From Silene noctiflora (lineage: Eukaryota; Streptophyta; Magnoliopsida; Caryophyllales; Caryophyllaceae), in the NCBI GenBank assembly GCA_009801015.1, contig VHZZ01001112.1, positions 9,203 through 38,789 on the forward strand: DNA of 29,587 bases, written 5' to 3'. The notes beneath the pieces are model-generated. The model searched no databases and had not been told where the DNA came from. It worked only from the letters and a program-made list of their open reading frames with translations. The translations under genes and the position numbers were made by a program. How positions within the stretch are numbered: position 1 is the first letter of the stretch; every line of letters starts with the position of its first letter. This document shows, in pieces, positions 11,481-22,700 of this stretch.

Positions 11481-12019
11481 CGGAAAATTCTCGTGGCATC
11501 CCTTAAATTTGCAACTTTTCACATGGTACCGAATATTTTAAGTTTGTACACATAATAGTCTTTATGTTTGAATTTCATGCACAACATGCTCTTTTTGTCG
11601 CTATAAAAAATTTGAATCAAGCATAACTCTTACATTAGAATTCAAGATCGGCCAATTTTTGTTCTACAACGATTATCTCGTCATGATTTACGATCCAGGG
11701 AAAAAATTGTTGACTGACCTTTTATAGGTTTTTTTTTTTTACGAATACATCAAATCAACCATAATTCAATCTTAAATTTCCAATGACTATTTTCGTTTTA
11801 TCAAATTATAGATCTCGAAGAGGTAATCTATTTTTTTTATAAAAAAATGCGCAATTTCGAGCTCTGGACTATGATTTATGCTCAATTAAAAATTTTAAGA
11901 TCGATAAAAAGGTATGTTGTGCTTGAAAATATAACTTAAAGGGTATCATGTGCAAAAAGTTTAAAAGTTGAGTACCACAACCAAAACGGCAAAGTTTAGA
12001 GGTACCACGTGAATTTTCG
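11481..12019. mobile_element. Mutator-type MITE, copy 1 (539 bp)
   Basis: The element opens CGGAAAATTCTCGTGG and closes CCACGTGAATTTTCG, with inverted repeats that continue imperfectly for tens of bases (pairs such as ACTTTTCACATGGTACC with GAGTACCACAACC further in). It is flanked by TTAATTTTA (11472-11480) and TTAACTTTA (12020-12028), a 9 bp target duplication with one mismatch. Nine-base duplications with long inverted repeats are the mark of Mutator superfamily elements. It has no coding capacity. It is homologous over its whole length, and in the same orientation, to the copy at 26125-26666. One C is missing at its right terminus compared with that copy. Confidence 0.88.
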
Positions 12020-12223
12020 TTAACTTTAATAAATATGGAATCAAGATCGAAGACGCAAAAGTTATATGATGTAAAAACAAAAATATATTCCAAAAATAAA
12101 AAAGATTAAAACCTCTCATTTTTTACTCTTCAACGATGTTTTTTTATTTAATTGGCAGATAGACGTAATCGTATTGTAAATATTAGTCATGAAGCTTTAC
12201 ATATAATTGGTCACGTCCCCCTA

Positions 12224-13226
12224 TCTATAAAAGTCAAAGCATTTAGATGTTTTTTATTGGCTGCTTGGTTTTAGGGCAGATGGGCTTCATGCTCATTTCT
12301 CTAATTTAATTTCTCTCTCCTCCAATTTCATTTGCTTTCCATTTTGCAAACTTCACATTTCAAAATACCATATTCATATGGTAAGTTTATGATAAAAAGT
12401 TTATTTACATAAAATTTTATGTTAAACAAGAAAATAAAAAAAATAAAAAAATAAAATATGTACAGAAATTCATATGTTCAACGACTACAAATTAATAAAT
12501 TTCAAACTGATAAATTAAAAAATAAAAAACCGAATGAATAATAACAAACAAAATATAGACAAGCAAATTCACATCATTATACACCAAGTTTAACACGGAG
12601 ACCCAGATTATAATATCTTGATGAAAAAAACAAAAAAAAAAGATCAATTAAAATTAATTATCGAGAAAAAAATTATGAACAATTATTTTGCATGCGAAAA
12701 AATCTACCCATATATGGTCAGTGTTTTTTGGGTAGTTAGAAGGCTGAAGTTTTTATATTATATGGTCGGATTTGGATTTTTCTGGGTAGTTAGAGGATCG
12801 GCCCAATAACAATTTAGATTAATTACGATGGTTAGGAACTTAGGATTTAAACTGTAAATATAATTTTCAGATCTATAAATATTTTTATCGGCTAATCTGT
12901 TTTAAGTTTAAAATTGGTCAATATCAACCCCTTTGGGTATATAGGACAAATATTTTACTTTCTCCATGCATAATGCTTTTTGTTTTGTTTTATTCATCAT
13001 ACACGGCTACACATATCTATTTGACATGCTTAAATAAGACTTTGTTTATTTTTCTAATGTTGCGCTTTACTTACGTCTAAGTTAAGCATATAAATTTTCT
13101 TTACTTTTTACATCGGTATAACTGTAATACTAAAATCATATTTTTATTAAATATATTCACGTTCTTATTGATTTTTTAAATTTAATAAAATTTAAACCCG
13201 TGCTTTTTGCACGGGCGTAAAACTAG
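12224..13226 (+). mobile_element. Non-autonomous Helitron, copy 1 (1003 bp)
   Basis: The left end is A|TCTATAAAAG and the right end is CTAG|T, so the element sits between an A (12223) and a T (13227), as Helitrons do. About 7 bp before CTAG is a perfect hairpin CCCGTGC-TTTTT-GCACGGG (13198-13216), the expected Helitron terminator structure. There are no terminal inverted repeats or target duplications. The interior is AT-rich with no Rep/helicase coding, so it would have depended on an autonomous relative. The right end matches the element ending at 25312. Confidence 0.85.
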
Positions 13227-14320
13227 TTAGTGAGAATTTTCAATTCAACAACTCTCATATAGGACTTTCTTGTAACATAAATCTGGCCCAATGAAAGAAA
13301 AACGTGAATATAAGACATTAATATATTAGGTTTTTAATTTTAATTTCATAACGTTATATTCTATAATGAAAACTAATATATCCAAGTATGTAAGTTATCA
13401 ATTTAAATTATTAATTATTATAATAAGTATATAATTTTTATTTTATTAAGTAATTTTATTAGGCCTTATGATGTTATTGGGCTAGTGTCACTTAAAATTA
13501 GGTCTTACATAACAATTTGTTTTTTAAGTTACTATCTACTTGTACTCATGTATTAGGTAAAAACGGTCATACATCAGATGTATTATTTCGACCTTTTTTT
13601 TTTAGCATATGTGTATTTTTTCTAAGCTTATTAAAGTTTATAAGTTATATTTTAATTTTTTTTCCGTCAAAACTCAAATTTAACTAAGCTTGTATGCATT
13701 TTTTTAGTATTATCGTAATTTTTTGAGCTAAATGTTTAAGTGAATGAACTCGGAAACTTTATAATAAAACTCATAATTTCTGAAACAAAACTCAAAAATT
13801 ATACAACTGGTGGTAGTACATCGGATGTATAATCTATTTACTGCATATATTAGGGATGTTTGGTTTGTAATTTGGTTTAAAAATTGGTCATTTTGCTCTT
13901 TTGAAATCATATCGCCTCGAATTTTTTTTTGTTTAGGTTTTAATATTTTTAGGGTGAAATATTCAACAGTGCCCTTTCATCCGCTTCATCTTGTGGATAA
14001 ATCTGATGATTAATGTAAAGATTTAAAGTAGATGAGTGTGCGACGTGGATGAGACAGTCGAATGGATATGGATATGTCTTCGTCCATATCGACGGCTATC
14101 AAAGACAATATCATCCCTAGTGGGCGTGTGGGTGTGGGTGTTTGTGTTAGATGGATGAAGATGTGTGGGGAGAAAGTGATAAAGGGTGAAAGGAGCTCAG
14201 TCTCGAGTTTGAGGTCTAGTTCTGGGTTTAAGTTGGTCGAACTACATATTTAATCAACAAATCTTTTTTTAGAGATGTTTGGTTAGATGCTTGACATACT
14301 AGTGTAGATCCCGTATATGT
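13227..14320. other. AT-rich intergenic DNA, no gene
   Basis: Nothing coding was recognised. Two similar palindromic words, ATACATCAGATGTATT (about 13570) and GTACATCGGATGTATA (about 13816), bracket about 250 bp of AT-rich text and could mark an old insertion, but the boundaries are unclear. The text at 14020-14200 is GT-rich. Confidence 0.45.
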
Positions 14321-14321
14321 G

Positions 14322-14322
14322 T

Positions 14323-14411
<89 letters not shown>
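14322..14411. repeat. (TG)n(TA)n microsatellite
   Basis: A short TG run (about 14322-14334) leads directly into an uninterrupted TA run of almost 80 bp ending at 14411. Such compound dinucleotide tracts are unstable in length, and the assembled length may not be exact. Confidence 0.97.
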
Positions 14412-14413
<2 letters not shown>

Positions 14414-15398
14414 TACATTAAAGGAGTATTATTTTCGAAAAATGTGTAGGTTATCCAATTAAGTCGATTTACAATTTCACATAAGCTATCAATGCCTACA
14501 AAATTAACAATGGAATTAGTTTATCAACTCTCATTTAGCTTTTGTTTGTGTAAGATATTTCATAAAATAAATAAGTATTACAATAATATTTAATTAAATT
14601 ATTTTATGGAAATTAAGTTGGTCTATTATATGATGGGATTTACCTGGAATTCCGTTCCCACTATTATCTCACATAATTTTCTACTCACAATTTAGGAAAT
14701 TGTTCAGGGACTCTTTGATGGCAAAAGTCTATATAAAGGCCACATTTTTTTTTTCCGATTAAGGTTCACCAAGCCTACCTCATTAAGAAAATACACAAAT
14801 CTAAATTGTGAGGTTGATGGTTTGGAAATCAAGTCAGATATGGAATTTAGAAATCGGGTTACTCATTAAAAGATATATATAATACTTGTCGCCTTTAGAT
14901 GTTATTCAATCAAGATAGAAGAATATGATTGTTTGGAAATGCATTCTAATCAACTATCATTTTTCTTATCTGCATTATCAGAAAATTAGCACCAGCCTCA
15001 GAAAATATTCAACAGTATCAGAAAAAAAGCCAACAATCATTATCAGCAGTATTCTATCTTAGCACATGTACTTTAACAAAAAGAGTCCAAGAGATCATTA
15101 CTTAGCCATGTACTTTAACAATAAGAGTCCAAGCTATCATGTACTTTAAATCACTATCATATTCCTATAGCTCCATGCAATGGTTCAGGAAAAGGCTTCA
15201 TGCAATGGTTCAGGCTTCATGCAATGGTTCAGCAAATCTCAAATGGTGCAAGCTTCATGCAATGGTTTAGCTAATATCAAAACGGAAGAAAGAGGTTAAG
15301 AACTCAAGACTAGAGGAAGAAAAGGAAGGCATACAGATAATGTTTGATTAAGACATTAGCTGTTATAGCCTTCTGATACGGATCAATTATTTCAAGTA
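14412..15398. other. Non-coding DNA upstream of the Mutator-like transposase
   Basis: No gene. A TATA-like TATATAAAGG lies at 14730-14739 and could serve the transposase reading frame that starts at 15399. At about 15060-15290 short phrases recur: CATGTACTTTAACAA with AAGAGTCCAAG twice, and CATGCAATGGTTCAG about four times. The left terminal inverted repeat of the Mutator-like element should lie in or before this stretch, but I could not find it. Confidence 0.45.
15172..15275. repeat. Short interspersed repeat of CTTCATGCAATGGTTCAG
   Basis: The phrase CATGCAATGGTT(C/T)AG occurs four times within about 100 bp (near 15174, 15200, 15218 and 15257), with variable spacing of 18-40 bp. It lies in the upstream region of the Mutator-like transposase gene. 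No function can be assigned. Confidence 0.8.
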
Positions 15399-18300
15399 AT
15401 GGCTGAAGGTACGTAAATGATTTTTTTTATCGCTTCTGCATTCAGTTTATACATGTTCATTATGAGACTATAACATGTTAATTTAGATTATAAAACTTAC
15501 AGTTTGGTCTTTTATTCGTTGAACAAGTAAAATGGTGGCGCATATGCTTACTCATGAATCACCATATTTGCTAGGTAGGCTTGTGTGGTTGAACTCTTTG
15601 CCTTTAACGGTTGCTTCTGCTGTTACCACCTATTTCCTATTAATGAATTAGTATCCCTTATGGGTTTCTTTAAAAAAATGCTCATCCAAGCAATCGACTC
15701 ATGTAAAATTGACATTTTGTAAATAGTTGTTATTCCTACATCAGCTAAATAACTACAAACTGATTTGAATGGCTTATGACTTTATGAGTAAGTCTATAAC
15801 CTTATTCTAACGGAGACCATACCGAAGTTCTGTAAATTGTAAAAATTAGAACAATCGAAAACAATATAATGAATCTCTACTAAAAATCTCTATAAATTTA
15901 TTGACAGGTCCATACTTGATAGTCGTATATAATTTTATACTATCCGAGACTATTACATTTGAACAAGCGCAATTTTTTTTACGTTAACTTCAATCATAAT
16001 CTTATAGGTATGTATCCAGATTCTATTACTCTTTATCCTTTTGCGTTCATCCTGCAATATGAAGGCAAAATTATTAAATGTCCATATGGATAGAAAATTG
16101 AAAGTTACATAGTTCTAACCATATACTATTCTTTGAAATGTTATATATGAATCCAGGTTCAACACCCGCAAACATCGTCAATTTTCGGTGTTTTCATGGC
16201 TGGAGTATGTCGGTGGATCGGTTAATGAGGGAACACTAGATATATGTCAGTTTAATCTGGAAAAAAAAGACATCATAGTTCAGAATTTAGGGTATTGTAT
16301 ACATGATGTTGATTGTTTATTTAAGTTTCAGGGAGATGGAAATTATTTTCAAATACTTTGTGATGACAAGACGGTTGAGGAACTTAGAATTAATGGGGTT
16401 GTACATGGAAAAATTGAACTATATCTTATTCATTCTCCCACCTAAAATGAAAGGGGTGAAGATTTATATGCTACGGAGCTAGATAAAGTGAGGGAGCTAG
16501 ATACAAATGATGATAAATATATCAGTGAACTAGAAGAGGATATAGAGGATGAAGATGAATGCGGTACTGACAACGAATTCATAAGAGTGCAAGCTTATAC
16601 AAAAGCTTGGGTTTCAAAAAGAAATTATTCTGAAAAAGAGCTAGCTGTGAATGATTATAAAGAGGGAGATAATGCAAAATCTCATAAGCCTAGGGGAAAA
16701 AAGGATAGCTATTGGGGTGAGAATGACGATGAAGTACTTTTAGAACCTCAGTGTGAAGAGCAATATATAGAAAGAGATTCTGATGACGAAAGGCCATTTA
16801 GTCCTAGTGATGAGGACGAAGATCTCAAAGCACTTACGAAAAGTGAGGTGCCATTTTATGATCCTACAACATCATTTGGATATATTCAACTAGAATTAGG
16901 ACAACTCTTTGACAAAGTAGAAGTATTAAGGAAGGCATTAGTCTATTATAGTTGTCAGACACGACGCACATTTCAATATTGCCATAATGAAGCTCGTAGA
17001 GTGCAAATTGTATCCTGAATGTCGGTGGAAGCTCAGTGCTAGATATGCAAAGGAGTCTGGATGCCTTCAAATACGGTTCTTTAAGGATATTCATACTTGC
17101 ACACCCACAATGAAAAATATGAGGGTTAATGCTGATTTCCTTGCCGAAGAGTACCAAGAGAAGCTCTTAAAACATCCTACGTGGAAGTTAAAATTGTTTA
17201 TAAAANATGTAGAAGATACCTATGGGGTAAAGATTGATAGGTGGAAAGCTAGTAAGGCTAAGCGAAATGCTCTATCTACTTGTGGTAAGGTGGTGGGAAG
17301 ACAATTTAATTCTTTAAATGCCTATATGCATGAGTTAAAGATGTCTAATGTGGGAACTACAATGTTCTTATCATTAAAACCTAATATTCCAGGTTATATT
17401 CCTCAATTCCACATGATTTACATCAATTTTGCTGCTGTCCGGCAAAACTTCTTACAAGGATGCATGAGGGTGCTTGGTCTTGATGGTGCATTCCTCAAAG
17501 GGTACTGCAAAGGTGAAATACTAAGTGTTGTAACAAGAGACGCGAACAATCAAACGTTTCCCCTAGCATGGGCGGTGGTAGAGTCTGAGTCTAAAGAAAG
17601 TTGGTCTTGGTTTCTTAGACATCTAATTGAGGATTTAGAAATGCAAAAGGGGTATGGGTGGACTTTGTTATCTGATCAACAAAAGGTAAGTTACGAAAAT
17701 CCATTGATTTTTTTTCTCAAATATGTTATAACAAACTGATCATAATAATTATGTAGGGGTTGTCGATCGTCATAACTGAGATACTTCCCGAGGCAAAAAA
17801 ACAGGTTATGTGCTCGACACATATTTACAAATTGGATAAAAGTAATTAAGGGAATTACCTTACATAAGTTTTACTGGAAAGCTGTGAAAGCTTACACCGA
17901 CGAGGATTTTCATAGTGCTATGGAGGAGTTAAGAAAGTTAAGTCAGTGTGCACATACTGAGATGTGTGCGAGAGATGTGAGCAAGTACTGTTGATGCTTT
18001 TATAAGACTTGGGGATGCACAAATGTCACTTGTAATAACACGACGTAAAATTTTAATTCTTGGATTCTTGAAGCTAGAGAGAAGCCAATTTTGACTATGC
18101 TTGAAAAAATAAGAAGAAATGTGATGTCTAGGATAGTGGAAAAGAAAAAGGAAGCTGCCAAATACAAGGAAGTTACACCTAGAATTCAAGCAAAGTTGAA
18201 CGACTTCAGAGAAGCAACAAATAATTGGATACCAATTGAAGCTAGTAGACATGTGTACGAGGTCCAACACACCCATAATAGTACTGTATCGTACATTGTG

Positions 18301-18735
18301 AGACTTGATGAAAAATTATGTGCATGTAGACATTGGGATGTGACTGGAATCCCATGTAAGCATGCTACATCAACTATTTGCGCTACTAACCAAAAACCAG
18401 AGAGTTTTGTGTCATTTTGGTACACTAAGGAGAGTTATGAATCTTCATAATCATTTTAAATGGAACCTATTAACGGACAATCGCTTTGGAAAACAGCTGA
18501 AGAGTTTTCAATTTTGCCAAGTGATCCAAGAGTGGAAGACCTCCAAACAAGAGAAAAAAAGCATATGGTGAAGTTAGGTGACAAAAATCACTCAAATACA
18601 GGATCGCTACAAGTGGTAAACAAGTGTGTTCAAGTTGCCAGAGAATCGGCCATAATCGTAGAACTTGCCCAAATCAGGATGTTAATCGTGGGTCTAATCG
18701 TGGGTTGGAGGAGACAACAACACATCATTGAATAA
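15399..18735 (+). pseudogene. Mutator-like (MuDR family) transposase, degenerate
   Basis: The apparent structure is a ten-base first exon (15399-15408, ATG GCT GAA G), a 747 bp intron, a main exon (16157-17685), a 71 bp intron with clear GTAAGT...TAG signals, and a last exon from 17757. In order it shows a PB1-like N-terminal domain (EYVGGSVN, about 16200-16430), an acidic linker, the MuDR DNA-binding region (from about 16880, with HTCTPTMKNMRV), the transposase core with LGLDGAFLKG and LLSDQQK aspartates, a SWIM zinc finger (CACRHWDVTGIPCKHA, about 18330) and a C-x2-C-x4-H-x4-C knuckle (CSSCQRIGHNRRTC, about 18630) in another frame. Damage: frameshifts near 16195, 17000, 17830, 18440 and 18600, and in-frame stops at 16443, about 17991 and about 18046. 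The N at 17206 is an unresolved base. It cannot make active transposase. Its terminal repeats were not found. Confidence 0.93.
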
Positions 18736-18813
18736 ACTTTTATTCACTTTATGTTTTTTTTTGGTATCCTCTTGTATGATACTTATAATGCTACTCTTTT
18801 TAGAGTTACAGTA

Positions 18814-18940
18814 GGTCTTCCGAAAGACCGTCTCCCACTAAATTAGTGGGAGACATTACACGGAAAACCATAACTAAATAACTCCCCCCCTCCATCATGT
18901 GAGAGGTATCTCAATAACGCTATTGAGAGGTCGTCTCTCT
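18814..18940. repeat. Cluster of three hairpins, probable small MITE
   Basis: Three inverted repeats follow closely: GGTCTTCCGAAAGACC (18814-18829), a perfect 12 bp arm pair GTCTCCCACTAA/TTAGTGGGAGAC (18830-18841, 18843-18854), and CTCAATA/TATTGAG around ACGC (18910-18927). GGTCTTCC-type hairpins are common in plant foldback MITEs. I could not define outer termini or a target duplication. Confidence 0.6.
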
Positions 18941-19404
18941 AAAGTTTTTGCGTCAGAGTTATTAGTTATCCGGAATACTATTGTCAGTATTTTTGATTTA
19001 TCTAAGAATATTTATTTTTCACATCCTCAATGAATAATGTTAGCCATCTCAAAAAAAAATTGACAATCAAATTTTTAATATTCACATACATAAAATCGGA
19101 AACATACCGATTATTGTCATATTGCGTGATAAAAATTAGATCATTGATCGAGAGAAATCAATCCTTGAATCTGCCCAATCTATTCTTCATAGTTTGCTCG
19201 GTAAAAAAAGAATTTGAAAATAAAAGCTTTGAAAAAAACATTTAATCAAGATGACATGTTTACTTGTTTATTTGTCCCTTGAAATTTTTAAGCTGATCCG
19301 TCTTAAGTAGATCAATTTCCGAGTAGGAAAATGTAGCAGATGGTGAGAAAAATGAACTATGGAGATGTTTAGTTGGACAAAGCTAGGAGGTAAAACAATT
19401 TCAT
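18941..19404. other. Intergenic spacer, no gene
   Basis: AT-rich text with short open frames and no recognisable protein or structure. It ends in TTCAT (19400-19404), the target site duplicated by the solo LTR that follows. Confidence 0.5.
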
Positions 19405-20680
19405 TGTAACACCCCCATACTCCGAGGCACCTTACCAAGGACTACCTCCGAATACAGGGATGCTACCATCTCGGTTTCCCGAGGCAGTGAACATCATAGT
19501 AACCATAATGAAAAATTAAAAGTAAACATAATTTAATGTGATTACAAATCTCTCCATAAAACGTAGTACAAAGTCTAAACCAAGACAGAAGTAAAACTAA
19601 ACAAGTCTGCGGAAGCTAAGACAAAACTCGTAGACTCCACCCTGCTAACCCCACCGCGTAGTCAACAACCATCATCGTCATAACCTGCTAAATCAACTGC
19701 TCACCATCCCCGAATGAATCACCACAGTTTTTAAAACAAATACGGGGTCAGTCAATTGAACAACTATATACAGTAAATAATGTAAACAAAATGGAACAAA
19801 CACCACACCGCCACCATCACCACACCACACACCACACACCACACATCAAGTAACCGACTACACACCGAAGTGTGTAGCCCTGCCAGTGGGGACCGCAGCC
19901 ACACCACCTAACCACCCACAATACCCAAGTCCCTTAATGTGCACATCCCTTCAGCGCTGAGAAAACGCAGGAGGCGAACAATGGGGGTGAGACCACCTCT
20001 CACAATGACTCACAAAATCACAATACCGATCACATCTCAATCACACCCAACACCAACATCCACCACCAATACCGCCATCACAACATCGTCACAATCATAG
20101 AAACATATCACAATTTATCACAAGATCGTCACATTAATACAGTATACAGTTCTACAATCAACTAAGTAGGGAAACCCTACCTCAATAAGCAAATCTGGCA
20201 CAAGCAAGAGATCAATATGTTTCCTCTACGAAATCTCCTCCTATACGAATCAATTAATACAAATAAGGCACACAAATCCCTAAGACCCCCAAATCAGAAA
20301 TTAGGGTTAGGATTAATAGGTCAAAAGACTCAATTAAAGACTTACCCTGACGATTACGGTCTTACGATGCGTGAAAACTCCAACAACTGATAAAGATGCG
20401 CCGCGGAATGAAGGATTAGAAGGAGGAGCAGTAATCGATGTTTAGGTTTTTGTTTTAAAAGTGAATAAATGATTTACTGCTTCTCGTTCTAATATATATA
20501 TATATATATACTTTCCGCCAAAAAACCGACACGAACCGAACACTCGGTCGAGTACGCGACCACGCCACTCGACCGAGTCCTCACCCCCCATAACACTTGA
20601 CAGACCAACCCACATGGACACTCGGTCAAGTACCCTGTACTCTGCCGAGTGTCCCAATACTAAAAATCACGAGTATTACA
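19405..20680 (-). mobile_element. Solo LTR of the 28309 retrotransposon family (1276 bp)
   Basis: Read on the minus strand it starts TGTAATACTCG (at 20680) and ends GGGGGTGTTACA (at 19405). The host word TTCAT flanks both sides (19400-19404, 20681-20685), a perfect 5 bp duplication. No interior or primer-binding site adjoins, so this is a solo LTR left by recombination. Long blocks match the 5' LTR at 28309-29179: the segment around CGCCTCCTGCGTT, the GGCAGGGCTA...CTTCGGTGTGTAGTC block, and the CGAGATGGTAGCATCC block near the end. It also holds the ACTCGGTCGAGT palindromes (20540-20650) and, unlike that copy, an (AT)n TATA-like run at about 20490-20510. It is longer than the 871 bp copy, so the two represent different subfamilies. 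Confidence 0.92.
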
Positions 20681-21976
20681 TTCATACTGTAACATACAGT
20701 AGAGAGATAAAGAAATAAGAAGAAAGTTGGCAAGTGGACGGATAGATTAGTAGTATTAAGACAATAAGAAAAAAGGAAGAGGGTTCTATGCCAATGCTAT
20801 ATTTTTAGCACGAAATTTTTTGGTTTTATGTTTTTTCTTTTAATTAAATAAAGACATATTTATTTCCGGTGTTATGTCAGAATTTTCCGGCGGGAGAATT
20901 GACGGAAATAGATAAGGGGACTCAATTGCACATTAGAAGAAACGTTTGGGGCTAATTTGCTCGTTTTAAAAGTGATTGGGTTTAATTCCATTTAGGGGCA
21001 AACGTTTGGGGGCAATTTGCCACTTTCCCCCCAATACAAATCTAAATTCTTCCTGTTACTCCTATAAATACTCCATGTTTATGTCATTTTCTATACGCAA
21101 CAATATCCATTCTCTTTTGTATTGTCTCTAAATATTTTCTGATATTCTAAGCTGATATTTGGCAACGTTTTGCAAGTAGTCCTCATTCTGAATCTTTGTC
21201 GTACACCTTAGACTCGGACGTCGTGTAACCCTGAGGGTTGGTTGCCAAGAGGCCGTGTGTATCGAGCGGGGCAAATTCAACATGCAGTGATGCTCATCAC
21301 GCCACGGCATAGCATAAACTCTCGTATGTGCTGTAAGATTTTCCGTTCATTGTTCTAGTTATAATCATACCGCCTAGAAAAGATTCAATTTTTACCATGT
21401 ATGTTGCGGGAATTTTTTCTCATTATCCGTAAATACTCTGCAATACATGTTTAAATCAAATAAGAGATCCAAAATTTAGCATAAGCTAACAATAAAAACT
21501 AAGAGTGATTAATTAAGGGACATTCTATATACGGGTGTTTTTTTCATATTTTATGGTGTGCCCTCTTTTTAAGCTAAAAATTTGTGATCGTGTAACGACA
21601 ATTTTTTAAGACGATCAATCTAGGGAAAAAAAATTGTTACTTTATGAACTCGTAGCCAAGGGAACATTTGAGCAACCGTAATTTTTTACAACGAGTTTCG
21701 GTAGTGGCAATTATTTTTTTAAAGGCAATTAATTTAAAAAAAAAATCATCGTCGCGTTCTGAACTCGTGACCACAAATTATAGGCAGCCAAAGTTTTTTA
21801 GCGGAAAAAAAGGGGTATCGCTTAGAAAACACTCGGAATTAATAAAAGTTGAGTCTTCGAAAAAAAGCACTTACTCGGCAAATATTGGGTTTGAGCGAGG
21901 TTTAGAGGAAGATGATTGTTGTTCATATACATACTCGGCATTAAGATACGACACGATAATTTCATGAAAGTGGCTG
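20681..21976. other. Intergenic DNA with old repeat fragments
   Basis: No gene. The phrase AAACGTTTGGGG(G)C(A/T)AATTTGC occurs twice, at about 20940 and 21000, in a context I recall from terminal regions of plant transposons. At 21061-21075 a TATA-like CTATAAATACTCC precedes text that could be an LTR or leader fragment up to about 21310, but no boundaries or coding were recognised. The rest, 21400-21976, is AT-rich with homopolymers. Confidence 0.4.
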
Positions 21977-22051
21977 TTACGAATTACGATACGATCCAGA
22001 CAATCCGAACGCGAAATCTAGTAAATAAAATAATAAAAGTATGTAAAACAT

Positions 22052-22129
22052 ACCACCAGATTGATCCACGGTTGCCTTAGACCACTTGGAAATATAGGGT
22101 TTTACCTCCTCCTTCGCTGTTGCTCCCAT
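22052..22129 (-). other. Possible short first exon, 26 codons, unrecognised
   Basis: On the minus strand an ATG at 22129 opens a frame of ordinary protein-like composition (MGATAKEEVKPYISKWSKAT, then VDQSGG). The text GTATGT then follows, as at a splice donor. The downstream sequence has no convincing second exon, and I do not recognise the peptide. It may be the remnant of a gene or captured fragment, or chance. Confidence 0.2.
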
Positions 22130-22700
22130 ATTCACAATTACGGAGTATAAAACTACAAAATTTCTTGTAAGTATTTTTCTTTTCACAAGGGAATAAAGGT
22201 TTATAATAATCCAAACTCATCGCCCTTTTTATGTTACTCCAAACATCAACCTAACTCAATTTAATACCTATCGAATTTGGCTAATTTTTTTAATAACTAG
22301 ATCAAGTAACTTATATACGTTCTTTATTTAACTCTTAATTAATTCATTGTCTTTCTTCTTTATTTACTAATCTCCTTCCTAAATTACCTGATATAGCCGG
22401 TAAAAAAATTAGCTAAGTTTGATTAGGAAAGGGAGGGGGATAGAAAGGATTAAATTGGGTTATATTGAAGTTTGGAGTAATATAACAAGGGCACCCATAA
22501 TTTGGATTATTCCTGTGACATAATCGTTCCGTCGCAAACTTGCGACATGTGGATAGATAAGGCAAAAGTAGAGTACCTAAGAAGTAACAATCTATTTTGT
22601 CTTTCTTTTTGTTGACCACTTGGCAACCATCATTATTTATTGGGGGGGTTTAATCACTTTAATGTCACTCCAAAATTACTCATGCACATTCCTAAACTTA
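22130..22700. other. AT-rich spacer, no gene
   Basis: No recognisable gene, RNA or repeat structure. Open frames on the minus strand (22413-22619) have no domain and look like chance. It ends in the word TTA, where the MITE cluster begins. Confidence 0.5.

Noticed and set aside
12618..12809. Possible gene captured by the first Helitron
   Set aside because: The 63-codon frame is composition-driven (KKTKKKDQ, then F/W-rich) and matches nothing I recognise.
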